A stretch of 64,000 nucleotides of DNA, taken from contig NZ_CP070356.1 of NCBI RefSeq assembly GCF_016919445.1, forward strand, positions 875,501-939,500, written 5' to 3'. The stretch is from Pseudomonas sp. PDNC002 (GTDB taxonomy: Bacteria > Pseudomonadota > Gammaproteobacteria > Pseudomonadales > Pseudomonadaceae). This document shows positions 27,848 through 39,238 of the stretch, piece after piece; positions within the stretch are counted from its first letter, which is position 1, and each line of letters opens with the position of its first letter. The position numbers were made by a program, and so were the translations under genes. The notes beneath the pieces were generated by a model. The model was given only the letters and a program-made list of their open reading frames with translations, was not told where the DNA came from and searched no databases.

Positions 27848-27988
27848 GGGACCTCCAGGTCTTGTCCGCCCGCTGTTCCCGCGCAGGCGCTGTGCTATCT
27901 TAGCCCCCTCGCTTCGCGCAGCCGGAGGCCTGGGGAGGCGTCGTCGGCTTCAGCGCGCGTCATCCATTTCCGTATTTAAGGCTGGCCT

Positions 27989-29197
27989 ATGCAGCGGCTC
28001 TATCGTAAACGCATCGTTCTGGGCGTCGGAGGCGGTATCGCCGCCTACAAGAGCGCCGAACTGGTCCGTCGCTTGCGCGACCAGGGCGCCGAGGTGCGTG
28101 TCGTGATGACCCAGGGTGGCCGCGAGTTCATCACCCCTCTCACCCTCCAGGCGTTGTCCGGCCATCCGGTCCACCTGGACCTGCTCGACCCCGCCGCCGA
28201 AGCGGCCATGGGGCACATCGAGCTGGCCCGCTGGGCCGACCTGGTGCTGATCGCACCCGCCACCGCCGACCTGATGGCGCGCCTGGCCCAGGGCGTAGCC
28301 AACGACCTGCTGACCACCCTGGTGCTCGCCACCGACGCACAGGTAGCCCTCGCCCCGGCGATGAACCAGGCCATGTGGCGCGACCCGGCCACCCAGGTCA
28401 ACGCCGAGCTTCTGCGCAGCCGCGGCTTGCACTTCTTCGGCCCCGCCGCCGGCAGCCAGGCCTGCGGCGATGTCGGCCCGGGCCGCATGCTCGAAGCCGA
28501 GGAGCTGGCGCAGCTGGCCGCCGACTGCTTCGAGTTCAAGGCCCTGACCGGCCAGCACATCCTGATCACCGCAGGGCCGACCCAGGAAAACATCGACCCG
28601 GTGCGCTACATCACCAACCACAGCTCCGGAAAAATGGGCTTCGCCCTGGCCGAAGCCGCCGCCGAAGCCGGCGCGCGCGTGACCCTGGTGACCGGTCCGG
28701 TGCACCTGCCCACGCCTGACCGGGTGAACCGCGTCGACGTGGTCAGTGCCCGCGACATGCTCGCCGCCTGCGAAGCGGCGATGCCGGCGGACATCCTGAT
28801 CGCCTCCGCCGCAGTAGCCGACTACCGCCCGGAACTGGTCGCACCGCAGAAGCTGAAGAAAGACCCCACCAAGGGTGACGGCCTGCTCTTGCAGCTGGTG
28901 CGCAATCCCGACATTCTCGCCACCCTCGCGCAACGCAGCGACCGCCCCTTCAGCGTCGGCTTCGCCGCCGAGACCGAGAACCTGCTCGAGTACGCCTCGC
29001 GCAAGCTCAAGGACAAGAATCTCGACCTGATCGTCGCCAATGACGTGGCGAATCCGTCAATCGGCTTCAATAGTGAAGAGAACGCCATCACGGTCATCGA
29101 TCGCGAATTGCACAAGACTGCGTTCGCCCAGACCAGCAAGGGCAAGATCGCCCGTCAGCTGATCGCCTTCATCGCCGACCGTATCAATCAACACTGA
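27989..29197 (+). CDS. coaBC: Bifunctional phosphopantothenoylcysteine decarboxylase / phosphopantothenate-cysteine ligase
   Basis: 402 residues, two coenzyme A biosynthesis enzymes fused. The N-terminal CoaC part (about 1-180) is an FMN flavoprotein with [12 protein letters not shown], the histidine region [12 protein letters not shown] and the PAMNQAMW substrate loop. The C-terminal CoaB part has [18 protein letters not shown] and [11 protein letters not shown] for nucleotide binding. Together they convert 4'-phosphopantothenate and cysteine to phosphopantetheine. The dut start follows after 7 bases, so they are co-transcribed. Confidence 0.97.
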   Translation: MQRLYRKRIVLGVGGGIAAYKSAELVRRLRDQGAEVRVVMTQGGREFITPLTLQALSGHPVHLDLLDPAAEAAMGHIELARWADLVLIAPATADLMARLAQGVANDLLTTLVLATDAQVALAPAMNQAMWRDPATQVNAELLRSRGLHFFGPAAGSQACGDVGPGRMLEAEELAQLAADCFEFKALTGQHILITAGPTQENIDPVRYITNHSSGKMGFALAEAAAEAGARVTLVTGPVHLPTPDRVNRVDVVSARDMLAACEAAMPADILIASAAVADYRPELVAPQKLKKDPTKGDGLLLQLVRNPDILATLAQRSDRPFSVGFAAETENLLEYASRKLKDKNLDLIVANDVANPSIGFNSEENAITVIDRELHKTAFAQTSKGKIARQLIAFIADRINQH

Positions 29198-29204
29198 GAA
29201 CCCA

Positions 29205-29660
29205 ATGCATTCCCTGCAAGCCAAGATCCTCGACTCCCGCCTGGGCAACGAATTCCCCCTGCCCCAGTACGCCACTCCGGGCTCCGCCGGCCTCGACCTG
29301 CGCGCCATGCTCAAGGAAGACCTGACCCTCGAGCCAGGCCAGACCGTCCTGATCCCCACCGGCCTGTCCATCTACATCGCCGATCCGGGCCTGGCCGCTC
29401 TGATCCTTCCGCGCTCGGGCCTGGGCCACAAGCACGGCATCGTGCTGGGCAACCTGGTCGGGCTGATCGACTCGGACTACCAGGGCGAACTGATGGTGTC
29501 GTGCTGGAATCGCGGCAATACCGCTTTCAAGATCGCCATCGGCGAACGTATCGCCCAGCTGGTGCTGGTGCCGGTGGTGCAGGCGCATTTCGAGCTGGTC
29601 GAGACCTTCGACGAAAGCCAGCGCGGCGCCGGCGGCTTCGGTCACTCCGGTAGCCATTGA
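29205..29660 (+). CDS. dut: Deoxyuridine 5'-triphosphate nucleotidohydrolase
   Basis: 151 residues, trimeric dUTPase that hydrolyses dUTP to dUMP, keeping uracil out of DNA. The five family motifs are visible: [46 protein letters not shown] and [10 protein letters not shown] at the C-terminus. ATG 29205 lies 7 bases after coaBC. Confidence 0.98.
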   Translation: MHSLQAKILDSRLGNEFPLPQYATPGSAGLDLRAMLKEDLTLEPGQTVLIPTGLSIYIADPGLAALILPRSGLGHKHGIVLGNLVGLIDSDYQGELMVSCWNRGNTAFKIAIGERIAQLVLVPVVQAHFELVETFDESQRGAGGFGHSGSH

Positions 29661-29697
29661 CCTTCCCATTCAGGATGAATCGCCGAGGAGACGTTGC

Positions 29698-32331
29698 ATG
29701 AAACTTTTCCAACGCACTGCCAAGGACAGCACCGAACTGCCGGACCTCGTTCCGGCGGAGAAGGCTGCCAGAACGCCCGCCCCCAAGCTGGACGTCAAAC
29801 CCTTGCTGCCCGCCCTGGTCCTGTCGATCGGCGGCGTGGCAGCGGCCGGCGTGCTGCTGTGGTTCACCCTGTTCGGGCAGGCCGACGCAGTGCAGGCCGC
29901 AAAACTGGGCAGCGCCTGGGGAGGTAGCCAGGCTGGCGGCCTGCGCCAGTCGCTGAGCCTGCTGGCAGCGGACGGCCGCAGCATGGCCGGCAACCCGGAG
30001 CTGCTCCCGATCCTGCAGAGCAACGATCCCGCACGAATCGCCGGAATTGAAAAGGCACTCGCCCAGGGGCACCTGGACGGCCTGGTGGATGTGCACCTCA
30101 ATGCCAATGGCCAGGCGGTGCAGGACACCTCGCGCCCGGGCCCGCTGAACTATGCCGCGCTGGACATGCTGCACCGCGTGGAAAGCGGCCAGAGTGTCGC
30201 GCCGGAGGCCTACAAGGTCGGCAATCGCTGGCTGGTGTACAGCCCGACGGCGCTGCGCGCAGCGGACAACACCATCCAGGGCACCCTGCTGCTGGTCGTC
30301 GACCTGCAACGCCTGTTGAGCACCTTGCCGCCGCTGCCGACCGACGTCGGACAACTGCAGCTTTCCCAGCAATTCGGCAACTCCCCTGCGCAGATCCTGC
30401 TGCAACAGGGGCAGGCCAGCGGCGCGCCTGCTCAGCAACTCCCCAGCGGCAACCCCAACTGGAAGCTCAGCTTCACGCCCGGCGCGAGCATTACCGAGCC
30501 CCTGTACTCACCCGCCCTGCTGGGTATTGCCGCGCTGCTCGCCCTCGCCGGCGCCCTGCTCGGTCTCTACCTTGCGCAGGGCGCCATGCAGCGCCGTGTC
30601 AGCAAGGATGCCCAGGCCCTGGGCCAGTTCATTCAGGAACTCGCCGGCCAACGAACTGCCAAAGCTCCTGAGCTAAGCCTGCCGAGTCTGCAGGCGCTGG
30701 CTCAGGCGCTGGCCCGCCAGCCACGCCGCAAAACCGAAACGAATGGTGCCAGTGCACCTGTCGCCGCCCCCGCAACGCCTGCCCAGCCGACTCCCGCCCC
30801 TGCGGTGGCTGTGGCCAGCGCCCCGGGCGCGGCCTCCGATGCGCCATTGGTCGACCCGCTGTTCCAGAGCACCGACATTCTGGACATCGACATTCTTGAT
30901 GAAGACCAGGATCTCCTGGGATTGGAGCAAACACCCGCTATGAGCACGCCTAAAGCCCCGCAACTGCCCGCCAGCATCTTCCGCGCCTACGACATTCGCG
31001 GCGTGGTCGGCGACACCCTGACCGCCGAAACCGCCTACTGGGTAGGCCGGGCGATCGGCTCCGAAAGCCTGGCGCGCGGCGAGCCGTGCGTCTCCGTCGG
31101 CCGCGACGGCCGCCTGTCCGGCCCGGAGTTGGTCCAGCAACTGATCCAGGGCCTGCTCGACTGCGGCTGCCAGGTTACCGACGTCGGCATGGTGCCCACT
31201 CCGGTCCTGTACTACGCGGCCAACGTCCTGGAAGGCAAATCCGGCGTGATGCTCACCGGTAGCCACAACCCGCCGGACTACAACGGCTTCAAGATCGTCG
31301 TCGCCGGCGAGACCCTGGCCAACGAGCAGATCCAGGCCCTGCGTGAGCGCATCCAGAACAACGACCTCGCCTCCGGCGTGGGCAGCGTGCAGCAGATCGA
31401 CATCCTGCCGCGCTACTTCAAGCAGATCCGCGATGACATCGCCCTGGCCAAGCCGCTGAAAGTGGTGGTGGACTGCGGCAACGGCGTGGCCGGCGTGATT
31501 GCGCCGCAACTGATCGAAGCCCTGGGCTGCACCGTCATTCCGCTGTACTGCGACGTCGACGGCACCTTCCCCAACCACCACCCGGACCCGGGCAAGCCCG
31601 AGAACCTGGAAGACCTGATCGCCAAGGTGAAAGAGACCGGCGCCGACCTGGGCCTGGCCTTCGACGGCGACGGTGACCGCGTGGGCGTGGTGACCAACGA
31701 AGGCACCATCATCTATCCCGACCGTCTGCTGATGCTGTTCGCCAAGGACGTGGTCTCGCGCAATCCGGGCGCCGACATCATCTTCGACGTCAAATGCACC
31801 CGCCGCCTGATCTCGCTGATCAGCGGCTACGGCGGCCGTCCGGTGATGTGGAAGACCGGTCACTCGCTGATCAAGAAGAAGATGAAGGAAACCGGCGCAC
31901 TGCTCGCAGGCGAGATGAGCGGCCACATCTTCTTCAAGGAACGCTGGTACGGCTTCGACGACGGCATCTACAGCGCCGCTCGCCTGCTGGAAATCATCAG
32001 CCTGGACAAGCGCGATGCCGAGCGCGTGTTCTCCGCCTTCCCGATGGACATCTCCACCCCGGAAATCAACATCACCGTCACCGACGAGGGCAAGTTCGCC
32101 CTGATCGAGGCGCTGCAGGCCCGCGGCCAGTGGGGCGAAGCCAACCTCACCACCCTCGACGGCGTGCGTGTCGATTACCCCAAAGGCTGGGGCCTGGTTC
32201 GCGCGTCCAACACCACGCCGGTGCTGGTCCTACGTTTCGAGGCGGACTCCCAGGAAGAACTGGAACGCATCAAGGAAGTGTTCCGCACCCAGCTGAAAGC
32301 GGTCGACCCCGCCCTCAGCCTGCCCTTCTGA
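29698..32331 (+). CDS. algC: Phosphomannomutase/phosphoglucomutase AlgC with membrane-anchored N-terminal extension
   Basis: 877 residues. The C-terminal half (from about 415) is classical AlgC, which interconverts mannose- and glucose-6-phosphate with their 1-phosphates for alginate, LPS, Psl/Pel and rhamnolipid precursors. Phosphoserine loop GVMLTGSHNPPDYNGFK (Ser522, equal to Ser108 of the short form), metal loop FDGDGDRVG, sugar loop GEMSGHIFF and phosphate loop RASNTTPV are all intact. The first 414 residues hold a transmembrane helix (about 36-60), a periplasmic-type region, a second helix (about 271-298) and an Ala/Pro-rich linker. An internal ATG at 30940 would give exactly 463 residues, the size of the enzyme long studied in P. 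aeruginosa. Confidence 0.95.
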   Translation: MKLFQRTAKDSTELPDLVPAEKAARTPAPKLDVKPLLPALVLSIGGVAAAGVLLWFTLFGQADAVQAAKLGSAWGGSQAGGLRQSLSLLAADGRSMAGNPELLPILQSNDPARIAGIEKALAQGHLDGLVDVHLNANGQAVQDTSRPGPLNYAALDMLHRVESGQSVAPEAYKVGNRWLVYSPTALRAADNTIQGTLLLVVDLQRLLSTLPPLPTDVGQLQLSQQFGNSPAQILLQQGQASGAPAQQLPSGNPNWKLSFTPGASITEPLYSPALLGIAALLALAGALLGLYLAQGAMQRRVSKDAQALGQFIQELAGQRTAKAPELSLPSLQALAQALARQPRRKTETNGASAPVAAPATPAQPTPAPAVAVASAPGAASDAPLVDPLFQSTDILDIDILDEDQDLLGLEQTPAMSTPKAPQLPASIFRAYDIRGVVGDTLTAETAYWVGRAIGSESLARGEPCVSVGRDGRLSGPELVQQLIQGLLDCGCQVTDVGMVPTPVLYYAANVLEGKSGVMLTGSHNPPDYNGFKIVVAGETLANEQIQALRERIQNNDLASGVGSVQQIDILPRYFKQIRDDIALAKPLKVVVDCGNGVAGVIAPQLIEALGCTVIPLYCDVDGTFPNHHPDPGKPENLEDLIAKVKETGADLGLAFDGDGDRVGVVTNEGTIIYPDRLLMLFAKDVVSRNPGADIIFDVKCTRRLISLISGYGGRPVMWKTGHSLIKKKMKETGALLAGEMSGHIFFKERWYGFDDGIYSAARLLEIISLDKRDAERVFSAFPMDISTPEINITVTDEGKFALIEALQARGQWGEANLTTLDGVRVDYPKGWGLVRASNTTPVLVLRFEADSQEELERIKEVFRTQLKAVDPALSLPF
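30940..32331 (+). CDS. algC: Possible internal translation start giving the soluble 463-residue AlgC
   Basis: In-frame ATG at 30940 begins STPKAPQLPASIFRAYDIRG, the known N-terminus of purified P. aeruginosa AlgC as I recall it. GGAG lies 13 bases upstream, a somewhat long spacing. This is an alternative product of the gene at 29698, not a separate gene. Confidence 0.5.
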   Translation: MSTPKAPQLPASIFRAYDIRGVVGDTLTAETAYWVGRAIGSESLARGEPCVSVGRDGRLSGPELVQQLIQGLLDCGCQVTDVGMVPTPVLYYAANVLEGKSGVMLTGSHNPPDYNGFKIVVAGETLANEQIQALRERIQNNDLASGVGSVQQIDILPRYFKQIRDDIALAKPLKVVVDCGNGVAGVIAPQLIEALGCTVIPLYCDVDGTFPNHHPDPGKPENLEDLIAKVKETGADLGLAFDGDGDRVGVVTNEGTIIYPDRLLMLFAKDVVSRNPGADIIFDVKCTRRLISLISGYGGRPVMWKTGHSLIKKKMKETGALLAGEMSGHIFFKERWYGFDDGIYSAARLLEIISLDKRDAERVFSAFPMDISTPEINITVTDEGKFALIEALQARGQWGEANLTTLDGVRVDYPKGWGLVRASNTTPVLVLRFEADSQEELERIKEVFRTQLKAVDPALSLPF

Positions 32332-33267
<936 letters not shown>

Positions 33268-33272
33268 TCAAG

Positions 33273-33308
33273 ACACCCGCCAGGAGCGATCCTCGCGGGT
33301 GTTTTTTT
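33273..33308 (+). terminator. Rho-independent terminator of argB
   Basis: ACACCCGC and GCGGGTGT pair across a 14-base loop and are followed by T residues. It starts 6 bases after the argB stop and ends just before the thioesterase start. Confidence 0.88.
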
Positions 33309-33324
33309 GCCCATGGAGTTCCGC

Positions 33325-33771
33325 ATGGCCGCGTCTCCCGCTTCCCGCAACGACTTCAGCTTCTTCCACGGCCTGCGCGTGCGCTGGTCGGAGGTCGACC
33401 CGCAAGGCATCGTCTTCAACGGCAATTACCTGACCTACGCCGACGTCGCGACGACCGAATACTACCGCCACCTGGGCGTAAGCTATCCGGCCGACCTGCT
33501 GCGTGGCGGCGGAGATCTGTTCGCGGTGAAGACCACGCTGGAATACCTGGCGCCGGCGCGCTTCGACGACTGGCTGGAGATGGGCGTGCGCGTCAGCCGC
33601 CTGGGCCGCAGCAGCCTGACGTTCCAGGTGGCGATCTGGTGCGACGAGCAATTGCTCACACTGGGAGAACTGGTCTACGCCTACGCAGGCGAAGACCGGA
33701 CGAGCCAGCCCGTGCCGGACTGGCTGCGCGGAAAGATCAACGAATTCGAACGCTGCTCGCCGCTGCAATGA
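33325..33771 (+). CDS. Acyl-CoA thioesterase, YbgC/FadM-type hot-dog fold
   Basis: 148 residues of the 4HBT family. VRWSEVDPQGIVFNGNYLTYADVATTEYYR contains the catalytic aspartate of the D-x(2)-G-x-V-x-N motif and the long central helix; the rest gives the hot-dog strands. It should hydrolyse acyl-CoA esters; substrate not predictable. I chose ATG 33325, which has GGAGTTCCGC just upstream; an ATG four codons earlier has no site. Located directly after the argB terminator and convergent with the DUF4124 gene. Confidence 0.88.
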   Translation: MAASPASRNDFSFFHGLRVRWSEVDPQGIVFNGNYLTYADVATTEYYRHLGVSYPADLLRGGGDLFAVKTTLEYLAPARFDDWLEMGVRVSRLGRSSLTFQVAIWCDEQLLTLGELVYAYAGEDRTSQPVPDWLRGKINEFERCSPLQ

Positions 33772-33787
33772 GCGGCGAGCCGCCCGC

Positions 33788-34393
33788 TCAGTTGCCCAGC
33801 AACTGGGCGACGCGCGCGCGGTCGGCGGCGAAGCTGTCCTGCGACTGAATGCGCAATTGCTGATAGCGGGCGATGTCCTGCTGCAGCCGCTGCTCGTCAT
33901 CGCGCAGGTTGCCCAGTTGAGCCACCAGGTCTTCCGGTACCTGCCGCCCGGCGCGCTCCTGATCGGCGGCGCGCGATTGCAGGTTGGCCTGCTGGGTCTT
34001 GAGTGACTGCAGGTTGCCCCTGGCCACGCTGGTCAGGCCGTCGAGCTCGGCCAGCTTGCGATCACGGGCGCGGTCGACATCTTCCACGCTGGTATACATG
34101 CGCAGCAATTGCTGGTCGGAACTCGCGCGGGCGGCGTCCGCCTTGCGCTGCTCGATCTCGGCGGCGGTCGGCGCCGGCGGCACTTCGCGGATAACCCGGC
34201 CCTGCTCGTTGAGCACCTGGTAACCCTTGCCGATGTACTGCGGCGGCACGCCCAGACGATCGATGACGGTCACGCCCTTGTCGTTGACATAGCGATACAT
34301 CTCGACCTGGCTGCCGGCAATCGCCTGGCCGGCGAGCATGGCCCCCAGAAGCCCCATCCACACCCTGTAACGGTAAGCACCCTGCTTGGCCAT
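33788..34393 (-). CDS. DUF4124 domain protein, periplasmic
   Basis: 201 residues: signal peptide (MAKQGAYRYRVWMGLLGAML...AIAG, about 27), a DUF4124 segment MYRYVNDKGVTVIDRLGVPP, then a predicted coiled coil rich in Q, R and E from about residue 70 to the end. DUF4124 is a small beta domain at the N-terminus of many envelope proteins of unknown role. It follows pyrE by 20 bases on the same strand. ATG at 34393 is preceded by AAGG; the GTG three codons earlier is less likely. Function unknown. Confidence 0.83.
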   Translation of the reverse strand: MAKQGAYRYRVWMGLLGAMLAGQAIAGSQVEMYRYVNDKGVTVIDRLGVPPQYIGKGYQVLNEQGRVIREVPPAPTAAEIEQRKADAARASSDQQLLRMYTSVEDVDRARDRKLAELDGLTSVARGNLQSLKTQQANLQSRAADQERAGRQVPEDLVAQLGNLRDDEQRLQQDIARYQQLRIQSQDSFAADRARVAQLLGN

Positions 34394-34413
34394 GCCCGAC
34401 ACCTTAGATCCGC

Positions 34414-35055
34414 TTAGATACCGTATTGAGCCCGATACGCCTCGACCGCCGAAAGATGCTGCTTGAGTTGCGCATCACCGGCGAGATATTCCAGCACCTG
34501 CTCCAGCGAGACAATGCTTACGACCGGAATCGAAAAGTCCCGTTCAACTTCCTGGATCGCCGACAGCTCGCCCTTGCCGCGCTCCTGGCGGTTCAGCGCG
34601 ATCAGCACGCCGGCCGCCTGAGCGCCCTGGGCGTCGATGATCTGCATCACCTCGCGGATCGCGGTGCCGGCAGTGATCACGTCATCGATGATCAATGCGC
34701 GGCCGGTCAGCGGCGCGCCCACCAGCGTACCGCCTTCGCCGTGGTCCTTGGCTTCCTTGCGGTTGAAGCACCAGGGCAGGTCGCGGCCGTGCTGCTCGGC
34801 CAATGCAATCGCTGTAGCGGCCGCCAACGGAATTCCTTTATAGGCCGGGCCGAACAACACGTCGAAAGGTATGCCACTGTCGACCACCGCGCTGGCGTAG
34901 AAACGACCCAGCTGGGACAGCGCAACGCCGGTATTGAACAACCCGGCATTGAAGAAATAGGGACTGGTGCGCCCGGACTTGAGCGTGAACTCGCCGAAGC
35001 GCAAAACGCCGCGCTCGATGGCGAAGCGGATGAAATCGCGTTGATATGCGTGCAT
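34414..35055 (-). CDS. pyrE: Orotate phosphoribosyltransferase
   Basis: 213 residues; makes orotidine 5'-phosphate from orotate and PRPP in pyrimidine synthesis. The catalytic lysine/arginine loop [12 protein letters not shown] and the PRPP loop [17 protein letters not shown] are clear, and the start [18 protein letters not shown] matches the family. Divergent from crc with 81 bases between starts. AGGAGGA precedes the ATG. Confidence 0.98.
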   Translation of the reverse strand: MHAYQRDFIRFAIERGVLRFGEFTLKSGRTSPYFFNAGLFNTGVALSQLGRFYASAVVDSGIPFDVLFGPAYKGIPLAAATAIALAEQHGRDLPWCFNRKEAKDHGEGGTLVGAPLTGRALIIDDVITAGTAIREVMQIIDAQGAQAAGVLIALNRQERGKGELSAIQEVERDFSIPVVSIVSLEQVLEYLAGDAQLKQHLSAVEAYRAQYGI

Positions 35056-35136
35056 GGAGGAGGACCGGCCGGTATGAATTTAGCTAAACCGTTTGAGCTC
35101 GGGTATCATACACACACGTGATTTTGGGGGCCATTT

Positions 35137-35916
35137 ATGCGGATCATCAGTGTGAACGTGAATGGTATTCAGGCTGCAGCGGAGCGTGGATTGCTCAGTT
35201 GGCTGCAAGCCCAGAATGCCGACGTGATCTGCTTGCAGGATACCCGCGCCTCCGCTTTCGATCTGGATGACCCGTCCTACCAACTGGATGGCTACTTCCT
35301 GTACGCCTGCGATGCCGAAGTGCCCAGTCAGGGCGGCGTCGCAATCTATAGTCGTCTGCAACCCAAGGCCGTCATAAGCGGCCTGGGTTTCGAGATGGCC
35401 GATCGTTACGGGCGCTACCTGCAAGCCGATTTCGATAAGGTGAGTATCGCCACTCTCCTGCTGCCTACCGGGCAGGAAGGGGATGAGAACCTGAACCACA
35501 AGTTCAAGTTCATGGACGATTTCGCCCAGTACATGAACAAGCAGCGCCGCAAGCGCCGCGAATACATCTATTGCGGCTCGCTCTACGTCGCGCACCAGAA
35601 GCTGGACGTGAAGAACTGGCGCGAGTGCCAGCAGATGCCCGGCTTCATGGCGCCGGAGCGCGGCTGGATGGATGAGATCTTCGGCACCATGGGCTATGTC
35701 GACGCCCTGCGCGAGGTCAACCGCGAAGGCGACCAGTACAGCTGGTGGCCGGAAAGCGAACAGGCCGAGCTTCTGAACCTGGGCTGGCGTTTCGACTACC
35801 AGGTGCTGACACCGGGCCTGCGCCGCTTCGTGCGCAGTGCCAAGCTGCCGCGCCAGCCGCGCTTCTCCCAGCATGCGCCGCTGATCGTGGACTACGACTG
35901 GACGCTGAGCATTTGA
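35137..35916 (+). CDS. crc: Catabolite repression control protein Crc
   Basis: 259 residues with the exonuclease III fold but altered catalytic residues: CLQDTR where nucleases have QET/K, CGSLYVA where they have GDxN, and SQHAP where they have SDH. Crc acts with Hfq to block translation of catabolic mRNAs, with the CrcZ RNA as antagonist, giving carbon-source hierarchy. The start RIISVNVNGIQAAAERG and length match Pseudomonas Crc. A possible -10 TATCAT lies at 35104-35109. Terminator at 35946. Confidence 0.97.
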   Translation: MRIISVNVNGIQAAAERGLLSWLQAQNADVICLQDTRASAFDLDDPSYQLDGYFLYACDAEVPSQGGVAIYSRLQPKAVISGLGFEMADRYGRYLQADFDKVSIATLLLPTGQEGDENLNHKFKFMDDFAQYMNKQRRKRREYIYCGSLYVAHQKLDVKNWRECQQMPGFMAPERGWMDEIFGTMGYVDALREVNREGDQYSWWPESEQAELLNLGWRFDYQVLTPGLRRFVRSAKLPRQPRFSQHAPLIVDYDWTLSI

Positions 35917-35945
35917 GCCCCGTCGTACCGCCGAATGGCGGACAG

Positions 35946-35973
35946 AAAAAAGCCGGCTTCGAGCCGGCTTTTT
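35946..35973. terminator. Bidirectional terminator between crc and the DUF4870 gene
   Basis: AAAAAGCCGGC-TTCGA-GCCGGCTTTTT. A residues on the left and T residues on the right fit termination of both convergent genes. Confidence 0.9.
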
Positions 35974-35992
35974 CGTGCCTGGAGTTCGGCGC

Positions 35993-36364
35993 TTACTTGA
36001 TCGGACGCCAGGTGAAGGGATAGCGATAGTCCAACCCCTCGTTGGCCTTCACACCGGCGATGATGGTGAGGACCAGCGCACCGATGCTCACCAGCCCCAG
36101 CAGGAAGAAACCAATCACCACCAGCATCAGCAGGAAGCTGACCAGCACCGCGAGGGTCACGGTGATCTGGAAGTTCAGCGCTTCCTTGCCCTGCTGGTCG
36201 ATGAAGGGATCCGACTCACGCTTGACCTGCCAGACGATCAGCGGCCCGAGCAGGTTGCCAAACGGGAAGATGAAGCCGAGGAAGGCCGCGAAGTGACAGA
36301 ACATCGCCCATTGCCGGGCTTCTTGGCTCGGTCGAGCCTGTTGCACGGGTACTTCGTCGTTCAT
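35993..36364 (-). CDS. DUF4870 family small membrane protein
   Basis: 123 residues with about four hydrophobic segments (MFCHFAAFLGFIFPFGNLLG; VTLAVLVSFLLMLVVIGFFL; LGLVSIGALVLTIIAGVKA). The DUF4870/Tic20-like family start is visible as QWAMFCHFAAFLG. Function unknown; homologues are common in Pseudomonas next to crc. Start ATG at 36364, with GAGAAGGAG upstream; the 36 open codons before it overlap the 3' end of rph without signals. It is co-oriented with rph, 34 bases away. Confidence 0.87.
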   Translation of the reverse strand: MNDEVPVQQARPSQEARQWAMFCHFAAFLGFIFPFGNLLGPLIVWQVKRESDPFIDQQGKEALNFQITVTLAVLVSFLLMLVVIGFFLLGLVSIGALVLTIIAGVKANEGLDYRYPFTWRPIK

Positions 36365-36398
36365 CTTTCGCTCCTTCTCCGGGCCACCGCCCGTCGGA

Positions 36399-37118
36399 TC
36401 ACTCGGCCAGCGCGGCGCGCTGCAGTTCGAACAGTTCGCGCAGGCCCTGCTGCGCCAGCTCCAGCATGGCATTCAGCTCGGCCGGCTGGAAGGGCGCGCC
36501 TTCAGCGGTGCCCTGGACTTCGATGAAGCCGCCGGCATCGGTCATGACCACGTTCAGGTCGGTCTCGGCGGCGGAATCTTCCAGGTAGTCCAGGTCCAGC
36601 ACCGGCTCGCCCTGGTACATGCCCACGGACACCGCGGCGACCATCTGCTTGAGCGGGTTGCCCTTGAGCGCGCCGCGCTTCTTCAGCACAGCCAGGGCGT
36701 CGATCAGCGCCACGGTGGCGCCGGTGATGGACGCGGTGCGGGTGCCGCCGTCGGCCTGGATCACATCGCAATCGATGTACAGGGTGTTCTCGCCCAGCTT
36801 GGACAGGTCCAGCGCGGCGCGCAGGGAGCGGCCGATCAGGCGCTGGATTTCCAGGGTGCGGCCACCCTGCTTGCCGCGCGCGGCTTCGCGCTGGTTACGC
36901 TCGCCGGTGGAGCGCGGCAGCATGCCGTACTCGGCGGTCAGCCAGCCCTGGCCCTGGCCCTTGAGGAAGCGCGGCACACCGGATTCGGCGCTGACGGTGC
37001 AGATCACCTTGGTGTCGCCGAACTCCACCAGCACGGAGCCCTCGGCGTGCTTGGTGTAATGGCGGGTGATACGGATCGGGCGCAGTTGGTCGGCGGCGCG
37101 GCCACTGGGACGGTTCAT
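36399..37118 (-). CDS. rph: Ribonuclease PH
   Basis: 239 residues, phosphorolytic 3'-5' exoribonuclease that trims tRNA 3' ends. Motifs [35 protein letters not shown] (phosphate site) and [19 protein letters not shown]. Normal length and no frameshift, unlike the well-known E. coli K-12 mutant. Divergent from yicC, 167 bases between starts. Confidence 0.98.
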   Translation of the reverse strand: MNRPSGRAADQLRPIRITRHYTKHAEGSVLVEFGDTKVICTVSAESGVPRFLKGQGQGWLTAEYGMLPRSTGERNQREAARGKQGGRTLEIQRLIGRSLRAALDLSKLGENTLYIDCDVIQADGGTRTASITGATVALIDALAVLKKRGALKGNPLKQMVAAVSVGMYQGEPVLDLDYLEDSAAETDLNVVMTDAGGFIEVQGTAEGAPFQPAELNAMLELAQQGLRELFELQRAALAE

Positions 37119-37285
37119 GGAGGCATCCTGTACAGATTGCTGGCGGGGGAATGTCCGCCATTATAGAGGCCAGCGGGCGGGCACAACCACCGCCGGCGTG
37201 CGGCGGCGCGCCACGCTGGGGTACAATTACCGGTTTCCGACGGTCTGTCGGCCGTTTTCCCAAAAGCATCCAGCGAGGTAATCCC

Positions 37286-38810
<1,525 letters not shown>

Positions 38811-38829
38811 AACGGGCGAGCAAAGGCAC

Positions 38830-38858
38830 TTCCATAAAGATTGGCGATTTTTTAGACT
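38830..38858 (+). promoter_or_regulatory. Possible promoter of rpoZ-spoT
   Basis: TTCCAT (38830-38835) and TAGACT (38853-38858), 17 bases apart, in the 101-base gap before rpoZ. Both boxes are imperfect. Confidence 0.35.
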
Positions 38859-38911
38859 ATCCAGTCCGCCCGGTAATTCTCCGGGTCTCCATTTGCGTAA
38901 TGAGGAACACC

Positions 38912-39178
38912 ATGGCCCGCGTCACCGTTGAAGACTGCCTGGACAACGTCGATAACCGTTTCGAGCTGGTCATGCTCGCCACCAAGCGTTCGCGCCAACT
39001 GGCTACCGGCGGCAAAGAGCCCAAGGTACCGTGGGAAAACGACAAGCCCACCGTCGTCGCTCTGCGCGAAATCGCGTCGGGCCTGGTGGATGCTGACATC
39101 GTTCAGCAGGAGGACGTGGTTGAAGAAGAGCCGCTGTTCGCTGCTTTTGAAGACGAGGCCAACAACGAGGCCCTGTAA
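38912..39178 (+). CDS. rpoZ: RNA polymerase omega subunit
   Basis: 88 residues. [20 protein letters not shown] and [20 protein letters not shown] are diagnostic. Omega binds the beta' subunit and forms part of a ppGpp site. ATG 38912 with GAGGAAC before it; the ATG four codons earlier lacks a site. Precedes spoT by 60 bases. Confidence 0.98.
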   Translation: MARVTVEDCLDNVDNRFELVMLATKRSRQLATGGKEPKVPWENDKPTVVALREIASGLVDADIVQQEDVVEEEPLFAAFEDEANNEAL

Positions 39179-39238
39179 GTCGATGTCGGGCCGACGAATC
39201 GGCGCGCCGCGATGTTCTGCTCGGCAGGGGGTTGACCC

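Noticed and set aside
30673-31926. 417-codon minus-strand open frame antisense to algC
   Set aside because: No recognisable domain, and the sense strand encodes the conserved mutase active site.
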